In this document: piece after piece, positions 16,408 through 24,651 of the stretch
How positions within the stretch are numbered: the stretch's first letter is position 1
How the letters are laid out: every line of letters begins with the position of its first letter
Assembly (NCBI GenBank): GCA_902749685.1
Contig: CACVKW010000413.1
Span: forward strand, 1-36,101
Origin: Olavius sp. associated proteobacterium Delta 1
GTDB taxonomy: Bacteria; Desulfobacterota; Desulfobacteria; Desulfobacterales; JAFDCJ01
Direction: 5' to 3'
DNA: 36,101 nucleotides
Notes under the pieces: generated by a model
Databases searched by the model: none
The model's input: the letters and a program-made list of their open reading frames with translations, nothing else
What the model was told of the DNA's origin: nothing
Position numbers and translations under genes: made by a program

Positions 16408-17904
16408 TTATAGATCATTCGACTTTTCTACAAACGCGTTAATATAATCGTGAATAATTTGTGAAGCATCTCCGTCAATTGAATTGTTGAAATACTTTTT
16501 TGAATTACTAAGAGAATTATTTTTCAGCATAGAACAGTAGCCAGGATCACTGATGATTCTGCCAATCAATTCACGAAGTTCTCGATCATTATGGACAACT
16601 TGACAATCACTATAATGCGGCAACATGGTTTTCAAATCGATATAATCAAATAGATCAAGAACAACACAGATTACAGAAAAGGGGAGTGCCTCCACAACAA
16701 CACTAGACACAAACCCCACTAAAATATCAGTCGCAGTTAAAATTTCATGTAGATCTGAATTTATCCTCAAGCAGATGTTATGTTTATGTGGAAGCCTTCT
16801 AATCCGCTGCTTATATAATTCTATCTGCTTATTTCCGAGAGTTGCTTTAAGCTTAACCACTGGAAGAATATCAAGATCAGATATACTCAAAAAACTTTCA
16901 AAAAGCTTGCTTTCTTCGTCGGGTCCAAAGTTTCCAGCTATATAGGTAACAATAGGTTTTTTCACACCTTGGCTATATTGCTTAAAATAAGATTGTTTAA
17001 TAATTTCTTTTTTTTCAGAATATTTTCTTAAGATTTTATCTAGACTAGGATAGCCTGCTACTACGACCTTTTCCTCCGGCACATCGTATTTCACCAGTTC
17101 TCTTTTCGTTTTCTCGCCCCACACAAATATTCTGTCTGAAGAAACGGGAATATCATTGGCACTAACCAACCCATGTTGTAATGAAAATGTTTTAACACCT
17201 TTGATATTTCCAACATTGGTAATTACATTTTCATGGCAGTGGAGATCACTAAGAGTAACTATCGCTTTATGTGCATTTATATCCAAATAGTTATGATAAA
17301 AATCAATCCATTTCATAGCGATCAACAAATCACGACAGCATCTGAGCTTGAATAACAAGTTTTCTTTTCGAATGATAGGAATTTCTCTGATAAATTTCAA
17401 TGCGGTTTTCAAATGCGATAGCGTAAGATGGATTGTCTGTTCGAATTCTCCCGTGTAATAGACATTTTTAAATTGACTCTTGTTCCTAGGATAAAGACCT
17501 TTATCAAATGTAATAATGGTTAAAGATTCACAATCAAATTTTTTCATGAGATCAAATTGCATTTTTAGAAAAGTTGGCTGATCGTGGTCCAGAATAAAAA
17601 TAACATGTTTTCTTGGCTCATTCGAACTTAAATTGGAGCAACCTTTTTTATAAATTATCAATCTAGTCAGTTCTTTAATAAACCACAAAAATTCCTTAAA
17701 TTTACTGCGAACCGTTTGGTGCGGTAACAAATAGCGTGCTCTAAGCAACATCCAAATTGGTATCTTCATAATTCCGTAAGTATCTATGTTCCGATACTTT
17801 ATGTCTCTCAGTTCTTTTTTTAACTGCTCTAATTTTTTGTCAATTTCGTCTAAATAATTTGATGTTTTTTTCATCCCACTTACGCGATCCAAGTCAATGT
17901 ACAT
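16408..17904 (-). CDS. CDP-glycerol glycerophosphotransferase-like GT-B enzyme
   Basis: A 498-residue protein whose C-terminal half has the GT-B pattern of the CDP-glycerophosphotransferase / capsule-polysaccharide group: TFSLQHGLVSANDIPVSSDRI at about 239-259, FVWGEKTKREL, VVVAGYPSLDKI, and a donor-site helix near DILVGFVSSVVVEALPF. The N-terminus is a coiled coil (about residues 17-40, EIDKKLEQLKKELRDIKYR). Relatives transfer polyol-phosphates or Kdo-like sugars. Given the CMP-sugar genes upstream, transfer of a CMP-activated nonulosonate or a CDP-polyol is a reasonable inference but unproven. The start could instead be the ATG at 17874. A broken paralogue remains at 19341-19800. The gene follows the methyltransferase by 21 bp. 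Confidence 0.7.
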   Translation of the reverse strand: MYIDLDRVSGMKKTSNYLDEIDKKLEQLKKELRDIKYRNIDTYGIMKIPIWMLLRARYLLPHQTVRSKFKEFLWFIKELTRLIIYKKGCSNLSSNEPRKHVIFILDHDQPTFLKMQFDLMKKFDCESLTIITFDKGLYPRNKSQFKNVYYTGEFEQTIHLTLSHLKTALKFIREIPIIRKENLLFKLRCCRDLLIAMKWIDFYHNYLDINAHKAIVTLSDLHCHENVITNVGNIKGVKTFSLQHGLVSANDIPVSSDRIFVWGEKTKRELVKYDVPEEKVVVAGYPSLDKILRKYSEKKEIIKQSYFKQYSQGVKKPIVTYIAGNFGPDEESKLFESFLSISDLDILPVVKLKATLGNKQIELYKQRIRRLPHKHNICLRINSDLHEILTATDILVGFVSSVVVEALPFSVICVVLDLFDYIDLKTMLPHYSDCQVVHNDRELRELIGRIISDPGYCSMLKNNSLSNSKKYFNNSIDGDASQIIHDYINAFVEKSNDL

Positions 17905-17925
17905 TAAAACTAAGAAACAAACTCG

Positions 17926-18795
17926 TTATCTTCTCTCTTTATCTACTCTTTCGGCCCAAATATTTTGGTCTAACATTATGGGCCACAATTTTTGAGGATC
18001 TGATAAGTGATCGACATCAAACGGTTCGCTAAAAACAACGTATCTATTAATAACTATAAAGCCATTTCTCTCTAACCACTCATTAAGATTTTCTCGGGGG
18101 AAGCCACCCGGAAATTTTTCAAGTAGATCTTCAATATATATTCCTTTTTTTGTAATCCGACACATTTCTCTGATAAATTCATCACAACTTTCATCATCTA
18201 AAATTTCAAGTACGCCTGTTGAGATGGCAAAATCAAAATATTGATCTTTAAATTCTAAACCTTCGCCTGCAACATCGGCGGTCCTGAAATCGAAACTTAT
18301 TTTTGCATTTGATGATCTGACTAGTTTTTTTGCATTTTGAATTCTAGACGCGTTTATATCAATGCCATATATTTTAAGGGTCCGGTCGTTATGGCAATTC
18401 ATCTTCCAGTACTCGCTGACATAATTTATTAGCCTCTGAATGGTATCCCCATCACCACATCCCAGATCAATTACACTTGATCCGTATTTAGCAATTGTTT
18501 CCCATCCCAATGGCATAATAAACCAAGACTTTCTTGCCATTAGGTATTCCCACCTTCTTCTATCGATCGGCACCTCGGCTTTCTTGTAATAATTGTCAAA
18601 GACCTCCTCATCTTTTGTTTTCCCCATTTTTTTTAGTCGTTTGTGGATAATTCTGACATAATGGTCACGATGTTCAGGATTTAACCACCTTAGTTCTTTC
18701 TTGCGTTCTGAAAAATCTTCAATTGCGCGAAAAGGATTAGATTCAAGACCCCAGGAAGAGATTTTTTTAAAATCATCATCGTCTACTTTCCACAT
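17926..18795 (-). CDS. Class I SAM-dependent methyltransferase
   Basis: A 289-residue protein. SAM motif I is VIDLGCGDGDT at about 109-119, followed by IYGIDINASRIQNAKKL (acidic ribose-binding residue), FDFRTADVAGEGLEF, and FDFAISTGVLEILDDESCDEFIREMCRITKKGIYI. The first 100 residues are charged, without a recognisable domain. It probably methylates a sugar of the repeat unit; N-, O- or C-methylation cannot be told apart. The start is secure: an AAAGGAGC SD sequence lies five bases before the ATG. It has no close similarity to the zinc-ribbon methyltransferase at 7915-8907. It lies just downstream of the mosaic pseudogene region. Confidence 0.85.
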   Translation of the reverse strand: MWKVDDDDFKKISSWGLESNPFRAIEDFSERKKELRWLNPEHRDHYVRIIHKRLKKMGKTKDEEVFDNYYKKAEVPIDRRRWEYLMARKSWFIMPLGWETIAKYGSSVIDLGCGDGDTIQRLINYVSEYWKMNCHNDRTLKIYGIDINASRIQNAKKLVRSSNAKISFDFRTADVAGEGLEFKDQYFDFAISTGVLEILDDESCDEFIREMCRITKKGIYIEDLLEKFPGGFPRENLNEWLERNGFIVINRYVVFSEPFDVDHLSDPQKLWPIMLDQNIWAERVDKERR

Positions 18796-18861
18796 ATTCT
18801 GCTCCTTTTTTTGATTTCTGAAATACCGGTTAAAACTACTATAAGTTGCAATAAGTACATT

Positions 18862-19345
18862 TCATGAAACATTTCCGTTTAACCATTTTTTTCCGGCTTT
18901 ATTCAAAGTTTCAATAACAAGCTCAATTACGCGTTTCTGTGTTTTTTCCCATGCGTCAATTGTTGCGACCCCGTAGTGGGGCGTTATAATCAAATTTTCA
19001 TGATTTTTCTCATACCTGACCATGGGTGAGTCTTTTAGTTTGCTTCTAAATTCCGAATTATATTCATCTGAGAGAACATCCAGAGCGGCACCTGCAATTC
19101 GACCAGATTCCAGAGCCCTAAGGAGCGCCTTTTCATCGATGATAACCCCTCTGGCCGTGTTCACTATAAAGGACCCCTGTTTCATGGATCTGAAAAACTC
19201 ATCGTCAATCATATTCTCTGTAACGGGGGTGTGATGGTCATGGAGAGAAACAATATCGGAGTTTCGAGCGAGATCCAGCAGCCTGGAGGGCCGCACATAT
19301 TCCGAATTCAGAGCTTGCAATCACTTTTAGATTTCGACAACGATC
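18862..19345 (-). pseudogene. D-2-hydroxyacid dehydrogenase remnant (two joined fragments)
   Basis: Two pieces of a dehydrogenase paralogous to the gene at 21696-22661. The first (19310-19345) encodes only CRNLKVIASS, matching residues 64-73 of that protein. The second (18862 to about 19310) encodes the C-terminal 140 residues (LLDLARNSDIVSLHDHH, NTARGVIIDEKAL, LIITPHYGVATIDAW), matching residues about 183-321. About 110 residues between them are deleted, including the GxGxxG NAD-binding turn, and the two pieces are in different frames. Although 152 codons from TTG 19320 are open and keep the catalytic Arg, Glu and His, no cofactor site remains, so activity is not expected. The upstream end is joined directly to a broken glycosyltransferase. 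Confidence 0.85.
19310..19339 (-). repeat. 30-bp exact repeat shared with the intact dehydrogenase gene (copy 1)
   Basis: This 30-bp stretch is identical to 22443-22472 in the intact dehydrogenase gene and encodes the same RNLKVIASS segment there. Sequence on both sides diverges at once, so it is a marker of the recombination that built the mosaic. Confidence 0.85.
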
Positions 19346-19800
19346 GTTTTCTCCAATCCATGAGCATATTTTTCAAAAAAAACTCTCCTAATTTTTTCTT
19401 TATTTTTAAGGTTGTTTTTCAGGATAGCTTCTAAACCCGGTCGCCCCGAAATGACTATCTTTTTATCTGATATCCCAAAAGAATTGAGTTCCCTTTTTGT
19501 GGAATCACCCCATACAAATATCTTGTCGGACGGAATCGGTGTGTTTAATTTATCACCAATTAGCCCGTGCTGTAGTGTAAATGTCCCTATTCCTTAGGAG
19601 TCTTTCAAATTCCAAGAATATTTATTTTCTCTCATATACCGTTCCTTATAAAAACTAAAAATCGGTATTTTCATAATCCCCAAAATCGATACTTTTTTGT
19701 ACTCAAAGTCGACAAGTTCTTCTTCAAGGCTTTGAAGTTTCTCCTCAAATTCAATATATGCGTTTTTATTAACTACACTTTTTAAAAAATTGTCTCTCAC
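19341..19800 (-). pseudogene. Glycosyltransferase remnant with internal deletion
   Basis: A broken paralogue of the GT-B gene at 16408-17904. From ATG 19800 it encodes 66 residues (coiled coil EFEEKLQSLEEELVDFEYKK, then GIMKIPIF) matching residues about 17-65 of the paralogue. After a TAA stop at 19594-19596 the same frame resumes at FTLQHGLIGDKLNTPIPSDK and continues through IFVWGDSTKREL and IVISGRPGLEAIL to about residue 318 of the paralogue (KTIV). About 170 residues are missing at the stop, and the whole C-terminal third is replaced by a dehydrogenase fragment at about 19341. No functional enzyme can result. It lies between the carbamoyltransferase and methyltransferase genes. Confidence 0.85.
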
Positions 19801-19851
19801 TCTCTTTAGATTAATACAAAAGTTTTACCCAACTCTTCCACAGAATATGGA

Positions 19852-21648
19852 TTAATCATTACTTCGTGCTATAGCGACATGATCAAACAGCAGGATGTCA
19901 ACTCCAGAACTTAAAAAGGTATGAATAGCATCAGCTGGACTGTTAACCATGGGCTCCCCATGAAGATTCATGGACGTATTCAAAATAGCCCCTGTTCCTG
20001 ATTTTTCAGAAAACTTTTCAATCAGTGCATAATAACTTGGATTCTTTTCTTTTCTGAGAATTTGCGGTCTGGTCGTATCATCGGCAGGATGAATGGCGGC
20101 AGGAGCCAAATTCTGAAATTTCTTAGTAGTGTCAAAAGAAATTGTCATATATGGACTCTCAAGGCCCTTCGGATTGAGGATATATTCTTTCTCATATTTG
20201 TCCAAAATGGTTGGGGTAAATGGCATCCAGAAATCCCTGAATTTGATCTTTGTGTTCAGCTTGCGGATCATCCTAGGATTGGCGGGGTTTGCGAGTATGG
20301 AACGATTACCCAGTGCTCTCTGGCCAAATTCCATTCTCCCGCTAAATCTGGCGATTACTTTGTCTTTTAGAAGTTGATCACAGATTTCATCCATAGAAAG
20401 TCTGTTAACAATATTAAATCTTTCTTGAAGGCTTTGAGCAGCTATTGCTCGGTCAATTTCCCTTTCAGAGTATTGCGATCCCAAGTAAATATTATCAATG
20501 GGTTTTATATCCTTTTTGTCCAATTTTCTTTTACCATACTCTGTATCTAGAATGTAATAGCATCCGCCAACGGCTAAAGAGCCATCTCCAGTCGAAGGAG
20601 CTACATATATCTTTGAGACCGCTTCCAATTCACCTATGCTTTGGCACGCCTTTATATTCTGAGCAACACCACCGGAAATGATGACATTAGGTACCTTTAA
20701 TTCATTGGAACATTGTTTTACCCATTTAACAATAATATCCCCGACAGCTCTCTGCAGTGCCCCCGCAATACCGTCGAAACGACAGCCTTCAAGCCTCTTT
20801 TGAAACCAAAAGTAGAAATCGTCCGGCACATTTTTTAATTTAATATTGAGTCCGTCCAAGGTGAACAAATCCTTGAAAACCCTAAAGGCTTTTTCCTCTT
20901 CTTTGGCGTTGGCATATGGTGCAAGCCCCATCACTTTGAATTCATGTTGCGTCGGTTTCATTCCAAGGAGTAATGTAATGAATTTATACAAGTGACCGAT
21001 ATGATTTTCCTTAGTGTGATTGATTTCCCTAAGCTCTCCATTTTCAAATAGGCTAACAGTGCTGTTTGAATATTCGCCCGCACCTTCAGCGGTAATAACC
21101 AAACATCGGTCTCTCAATGGATTTGCATAGTAACCATAATATGCGTGTGCCCGTTCATGCTTCACCGTTTTTATCTTTGACCGATCAATTCCCAAATGCT
21201 TTTCGATTGCCTCTTTCCTTGTTTTCAAGTATTCCTGGTAGATCTCATCTTGAGTCATATTAGAATTGATGAATTTTGACAGATCGTAGTAATTGTCGTG
21301 CCTTATTTTGTCTTTGAACACATCAAGGTACTGGACTTTCTTGCCTTCAAAAAGTAGGGGCTTCCAGTATTCATTTTGCTCTCGGACAAAATCTTCTACA
21401 GAAAAAGTGGCAATTCTATTTACAATAAATTGCTCCGGGGTATCCCTCTCAGTTGCTAAAACAACATAATCCAGATCTCCCGGCTCCACTCCGGCGTGGT
21501 TCAGACAAAATTCAATGGCGTTTTGAGGATATCTCATATCCATCTTAAGTCTTGTGAAGCGCTCCTCTGCAGCAGCAGCTACAATTTCATTGTCAATCAA
21601 AAGAGCAGCATTTGCTTCATGAGAAACAGCAATTCCTAATATTTTCAT
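19852..21648 (-). CDS. NodU/CmcH-type carbamoyltransferase
   Basis: A 598-residue protein of the two-domain TobZ/NodU family, which uses carbamoyl phosphate and ATP (via carbamoyl-AMP) to O-carbamoylate sugars. The N-terminal Kae1-like domain shows MKILGIAVSHEANAALLIDN, AAAEERFTRLK and the metal-binding KHERAHAYYGYYANP. The C-terminal YrdC-like domain shows FSGRMEFGQRALGNRSILANP and ILNTSMNLHGEPMVNSPADA. The length is normal for the family. The ATG at 21648 is chosen over the in-frame TTG at 21654 because a GGAGG SD sequence lies seven bases before it. It follows the first dehydrogenase gene by 47 bp and so probably carbamoylates the sugar made by the upstream operon or another unit of the repeat. 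Confidence 0.9.
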   Translation of the reverse strand: MKILGIAVSHEANAALLIDNEIVAAAAEERFTRLKMDMRYPQNAIEFCLNHAGVEPGDLDYVVLATERDTPEQFIVNRIATFSVEDFVREQNEYWKPLLFEGKKVQYLDVFKDKIRHDNYYDLSKFINSNMTQDEIYQEYLKTRKEAIEKHLGIDRSKIKTVKHERAHAYYGYYANPLRDRCLVITAEGAGEYSNSTVSLFENGELREINHTKENHIGHLYKFITLLLGMKPTQHEFKVMGLAPYANAKEEEKAFRVFKDLFTLDGLNIKLKNVPDDFYFWFQKRLEGCRFDGIAGALQRAVGDIIVKWVKQCSNELKVPNVIISGGVAQNIKACQSIGELEAVSKIYVAPSTGDGSLAVGGCYYILDTEYGKRKLDKKDIKPIDNIYLGSQYSEREIDRAIAAQSLQERFNIVNRLSMDEICDQLLKDKVIARFSGRMEFGQRALGNRSILANPANPRMIRKLNTKIKFRDFWMPFTPTILDKYEKEYILNPKGLESPYMTISFDTTKKFQNLAPAAIHPADDTTRPQILRKEKNPSYYALIEKFSEKSGTGAILNTSMNLHGEPMVNSPADAIHTFLSSGVDILLFDHVAIARSND

Positions 21649-21695
21649 TCTCAATCCTCCCAGTTCACAATTTTATATTAGTATAAGTAAGGCAT

Positions 21696-22661
21696 TCATG
21701 GAAGAGAACCTATTATAAGCTCCAGAGTCCTTTTCTGTGTCCTCACCCATGCATCGATGGTCGCACCACCATAGTGCGGAGTGATTAGGACGTTGTTATG
21801 GTTCTTTGCATATGCTACAAGGGGGGATTCCGCAAGCCTGGCCTTGAAATCAAGTTCGTATTCCACCGCCAGTACGTCCAGCGCCGCGCCTCCCAAATGC
21901 CCTGATTCAAGGGCCACCAGCAATGCCTCTTCATCCACTATGGCCCCTCTGGCCGTGTTCACGAGATAGGAGCCCGGCTTCATGTTCTTAAAAAAATCCA
22001 TGCCAAGCAACTTTTCTGTCTCCGCTGTGTGATGGGCATGAATGGATACAATATCCGATTTCTTAGCAAGATCCAACAAAGAATTGCACTTCTGATAAGA
22101 CGAATCCTCGGTGTTTGGACTGTAATAGTAAACCTTCATACCAAAAGCCGTACCATAGGAAGCAACCAGCGATCCCAGTCGACCCAACCCAATGATACCC
22201 AGGTTCATCCTTGAGAGCATGCGTGGAGTCTCTCTTCCAAATTCACGCCCTTTCCACTCTCCCCTACATGAGGCCCTGTGGGCCCACGGAATTTTCCTCG
22301 TGAGAGCGATTATCAATCCCCAGCACAACTCTGCGGTGGGCGTGATGGTATCCAGAAATTCCTTCTCACTTTCAGATAGCCAGCAGACCTTTATTCTTTT
22401 TGACTCGGCATATTCAATATCAATATGGGGTACGCTCAGTGTAGAGCTTGCAATCACTTTTAGATTTCGACAGCGTTGAATTTTTTTTCTGTCGAAAAGA
22501 TAACCCAATGGAGCCATGCAGATATCCATCTGAGTTAAGATCTCATCCCGGTCATGATTCGGATCGGCCAAACGGTGCACTTCAAAATGAGATTCCATAA
22601 AATCAAGAACTTCAGAATGGTATTGAAGGATATCGTAGTAAAGAAGCCTGGGCTTTTCCAT
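21696..22661 (-). CDS. D-isomer-specific 2-hydroxyacid dehydrogenase
   Basis: A 321-residue NAD-dependent dehydrogenase of the SerA/LdhA family. The nucleotide-binding GxGxxG is in LGIIGLGRLGSLVASYG (about 154-170). All three catalytic residues are present: Arg in NTARGAIVDEEALL, Glu in LDVLAVEYE, and His in VLITPHYGGATIDAW. Family members reduce 2-keto acids or oxidise 2-hydroxy acids. In this operon a sugar acid or a sugar-pathway intermediate is likely, but the substrate is unknown. The frame opens at a TTG (22685), but ATG 22661 matches the start of its paralogue (MEKPRLLYYDIL against AEKSKPTLLYYDIL). It begins 7 bp after the cytidylyltransferase stop. A broken third copy lies at 18862-19345. 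Confidence 0.85.
   Translation of the reverse strand: MEKPRLLYYDILQYHSEVLDFMESHFEVHRLADPNHDRDEILTQMDICMAPLGYLFDRKKIQRCRNLKVIASSTLSVPHIDIEYAESKRIKVCWLSESEKEFLDTITPTAELCWGLIIALTRKIPWAHRASCRGEWKGREFGRETPRMLSRMNLGIIGLGRLGSLVASYGTAFGMKVYYYSPNTEDSSYQKCNSLLDLAKKSDIVSIHAHHTAETEKLLGMDFFKNMKPGSYLVNTARGAIVDEEALLVALESGHLGGAALDVLAVEYELDFKARLAESPLVAYAKNHNNVLITPHYGGATIDAWVRTQKRTLELIIGSLP
22443..22472 (-). repeat. 30-bp exact repeat shared with the dehydrogenase remnant (copy 2)
   Basis: This is the intact-gene copy of the 30-bp identity at 19310-19339, encoding RNLKVIASS (about residues 65-73) of the dehydrogenase. Confidence 0.85.
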
Positions 22662-22668
22662 TTTGAAT

Positions 22669-23397
22669 CTAATCGATTTTAACAAGCCTTTTCTCGATCA
22701 TCAATTCCGCAGGAGTAATGTCATCCGGTCCGTCCAGATCATAGGCATGGTTGAGGGGGATAACGATGGGGATGCTTGGCCGACTGAAGAGGGTTTTCTC
22801 CCTAAGCAGGGCCTCCGTCCTGGTAACGATGAGATTGCCGTACGTGTAGTATGTAGGCTTGGTCTGCTTGCTGTAACCCTTTTCCCTCTCCTTATGAAAT
22901 ACGAACCAAATGTCGTTGCCGTCTTTGGAAATGGCGCGCTGGTTGTGTGCGTGGAACTGGTGCGGGACTTGAACTACCGTCTGGGCACTGCCGGCCTGAG
23001 GATTGTTAAGAAGGGCTCCAACGGCTCTATCTATTTGATCGGCGGTCAGGAAAATGGATGTTGGCTGGAGCAGGGCCAGGATCTCAGCTACCCCCCCTAC
23101 TTTTTCCATCATAGTTTCGGCCACATGGATCATCACGTCAATGGAATTCACAAGGTCACCACTTAGGTATTCCGGACGCCAGAGCACTTCAACCCCTAGG
23201 GATTTTGCGGTTTTTCCGATACCGTCATGATCAGTCGAACAGATAATCCGGCCAATACTTTTCGCTTTTGTTGCAGCTTCGATGTTGTAGGCAATAAGCG
23301 GTTTCCCGCGAACCGATACAAGATTTTTTAGGGGAATGCTTTTTGACCCCCCCCTCGCTGTTATGATACCCCAGGCCTCGCCTTTCGAAATACTCAC
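22669..23397 (-). CDS. CMP-sugar (acylneuraminate-type) cytidylyltransferase
   Basis: A 242-residue enzyme of the NeuA/LegF/PseF family, which activates a nonulosonic acid or Kdo-like sugar with CTP to give CMP-sugar. The N-terminal nucleotide loop is IITARGGSKSIPLKNLVSVRGKPLI. LLQPTS, the base-recognition strand (typically LLQPTSPLR), and the C-terminal metal site YDLDGPDDI are present. The longest frame begins at 23478, but GTG 23397 is preferred: it overlaps the upstream dehydrogenase stop by 4 bp (GTGA), has a GGGG SD sequence six bases before, and the fold starts a few residues later. Lying between two dehydrogenases in one coupled string suggests that all three act on the same sugar. 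Confidence 0.85.
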   Translation of the reverse strand: MSISKGEAWGIITARGGSKSIPLKNLVSVRGKPLIAYNIEAATKAKSIGRIICSTDHDGIGKTAKSLGVEVLWRPEYLSGDLVNSIDVMIHVAETMMEKVGGVAEILALLQPTSIFLTADQIDRAVGALLNNPQAGSAQTVVQVPHQFHAHNQRAISKDGNDIWFVFHKEREKGYSKQTKPTYYTYGNLIVTRTEALLREKTLFSRPSIPIVIPLNHAYDLDGPDDITPAELMIEKRLVKID

Positions 23398-24380
23398 ATC
23401 AAACCCCTTTTTTCCAGCTCCCGGACCATTGATTCCACGACATGTATCTCCGTAATCTCCCAGGCATCCACCGTGCACCCCCCTATTTTTGGTGTCAGAA
23501 TCAGGTTGTCGTGTGTCCGCGCATGGTTAATAAGCGGATGATCATTGAGACCCTCTCTGAAGCCAGGAAGATGCTCCCCCTCAAGCATATCAAGCCCCGC
23601 CCCCGCAAGGTGCCCGTTCTTCAGCGCTTCAAGTAAAGCCCCCTCATCGACTATGCCGCCCCTTGCCGTGTTGATGATAAAAGAACCCTTTGGCATGGTA
23701 TGGATGAATTTCCGGTCAACCATATGTCGGGTTTCATCATTAAGGTGAACGTGCACGGAAAGAACATCACTCACCTTTGCTAGCTCCTGAAGACTTTTGC
23801 AGCGTCTATATTGTATATCTTCCACATAAGGGTCATAATAAAAAACCTTCATTCGAAAAGCCTTTGCATATCGCGCTACCCATGACCCGAGCCTCCCGAG
23901 CCCTATAATGCCTAAAGACATACTGGAAAGCATTCGCGGCGTCTGTTTTCCGAAATACTTGCCATCCCATTTACCACCACATACCGAATCAAAGGCGTGC
24001 AGTATTTTTCGGGTCGTCACGATAATTAGACCCCATGCCAGTTCCGCTGTCGGAGTAATAGTTGCCAAAAACTTTGGTTTATTGTTGAGAGAGCAGATCC
24101 GGATATCCTTTTTTTTCGCATGATCGACATCTATATGAACCAACCCTGTTGTCGGAGTCCCGATAACTTTAAGATCCTTAAAATGATCCATCATTTTTTT
24201 GTCAAAAAGGTATTCCATGGGCGCAAAAAGAGCTTGAACTTTATCGGCGCAGGATTCAACTTTCTCGTCCGGGTTGGAAAGGGCAATGACATGGAAATGT
24301 TGGTTGATAAAGGAAAGAGTCTTACCCTGAAATTTTAGAATATCATAGTAAAGCAGAGTCGGTTTCGATTTTTCAGCCAT
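23394..24380 (-). CDS. 2-hydroxyacid dehydrogenase paralogue lacking the catalytic His
   Basis: A 328-residue protein of the SerA/LdhA family, a diverged paralogue of 21696-22661 (both begin with LLYYDIL and share the NAD site LGIIGLGRLGSWVARYAKAF). Arg (NTARGGIVDEGALL) and Glu (LDMLEGEHL) of the catalytic triad are kept. The His of the usual LTPH motif is replaced by Lys: the sequence reads LILTPKIGGCTVDAW, codon AAA. Some family members use Lys in place of His, as in ketopantoate-type reductases, but here the change may alter the reaction or leave a non-catalytic partner. ATG 24380 is preferred; an alternative GTG at 24389 overlaps the upstream stop. It is coupled by GTGA to the cytidylyltransferase. 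Confidence 0.85.
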   Translation of the reverse strand: MAEKSKPTLLYYDILKFQGKTLSFINQHFHVIALSNPDEKVESCADKVQALFAPMEYLFDKKMMDHFKDLKVIGTPTTGLVHIDVDHAKKKDIRICSLNNKPKFLATITPTAELAWGLIIVTTRKILHAFDSVCGGKWDGKYFGKQTPRMLSSMSLGIIGLGRLGSWVARYAKAFRMKVFYYDPYVEDIQYRRCKSLQELAKVSDVLSVHVHLNDETRHMVDRKFIHTMPKGSFIINTARGGIVDEGALLEALKNGHLAGAGLDMLEGEHLPGFREGLNDHPLINHARTHDNLILTPKIGGCTVDAWEITEIHVVESMVRELEKRGLM

Positions 24381-24385
24381 GAAAA

Positions 24386-24646
24386 TCACTTTCCTGGAAA
24401 ATTCTTTATATGATCAAATCGGTATCTACATCTAATGCGGTTTTCTGCTTCTCTGACCAAATCTGTCATGCGAATCTCTGAAATCCGGTCACAATTGCAG
24501 TTTGGACATTTTACTTCGTGGCAAATCACAATTTCACCACATCTGTGACATATCCGGTATTGCCCGGACTTTTTGATGATTTGAGAACTTTCCAAAATCT
24601 TCATACGAATTCGCCGTTCACGCTTAATCCAATCTGCATATTCCAT
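24386..24646 (-). CDS. Small zinc-ribbon protein of unknown function
   Basis: An 86-residue protein I do not recognise. The middle carries two CxxC pairs (YRICHRCGEIVICHEVKCPNCNCDRI, split by 12 residues), a typical zinc ribbon. It is flanked by a basic N-terminal helix (ADWIKRERRIRMKILESSQIIKK) and a charged C-terminus. There is no membrane segment or signal peptide. The frame opens at 24679, inside the amidotransferase gene, but ATG 24646 lies just 5 bp past that gene's stop and is the simpler start. Its place directly between the WbpG-like amidotransferase and a dehydrogenase, with almost no spacing, suggests an accessory role for the amidination or the next step. It could also be nucleic-acid binding. 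Function is not assigned. Confidence 0.65.
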   Translation of the reverse strand: MEYADWIKRERRIRMKILESSQIIKKSGQYRICHRCGEIVICHEVKCPNCNCDRISEIRMTDLVREAENRIRCRYRFDHIKNFPGK

Positions 24647-24651
24647 CGTTT

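Noticed and set aside
22663..23166. 167-residue plus-strand ORF
   Set aside because: It is antisense to the cytidylyltransferase, which has all family motifs.
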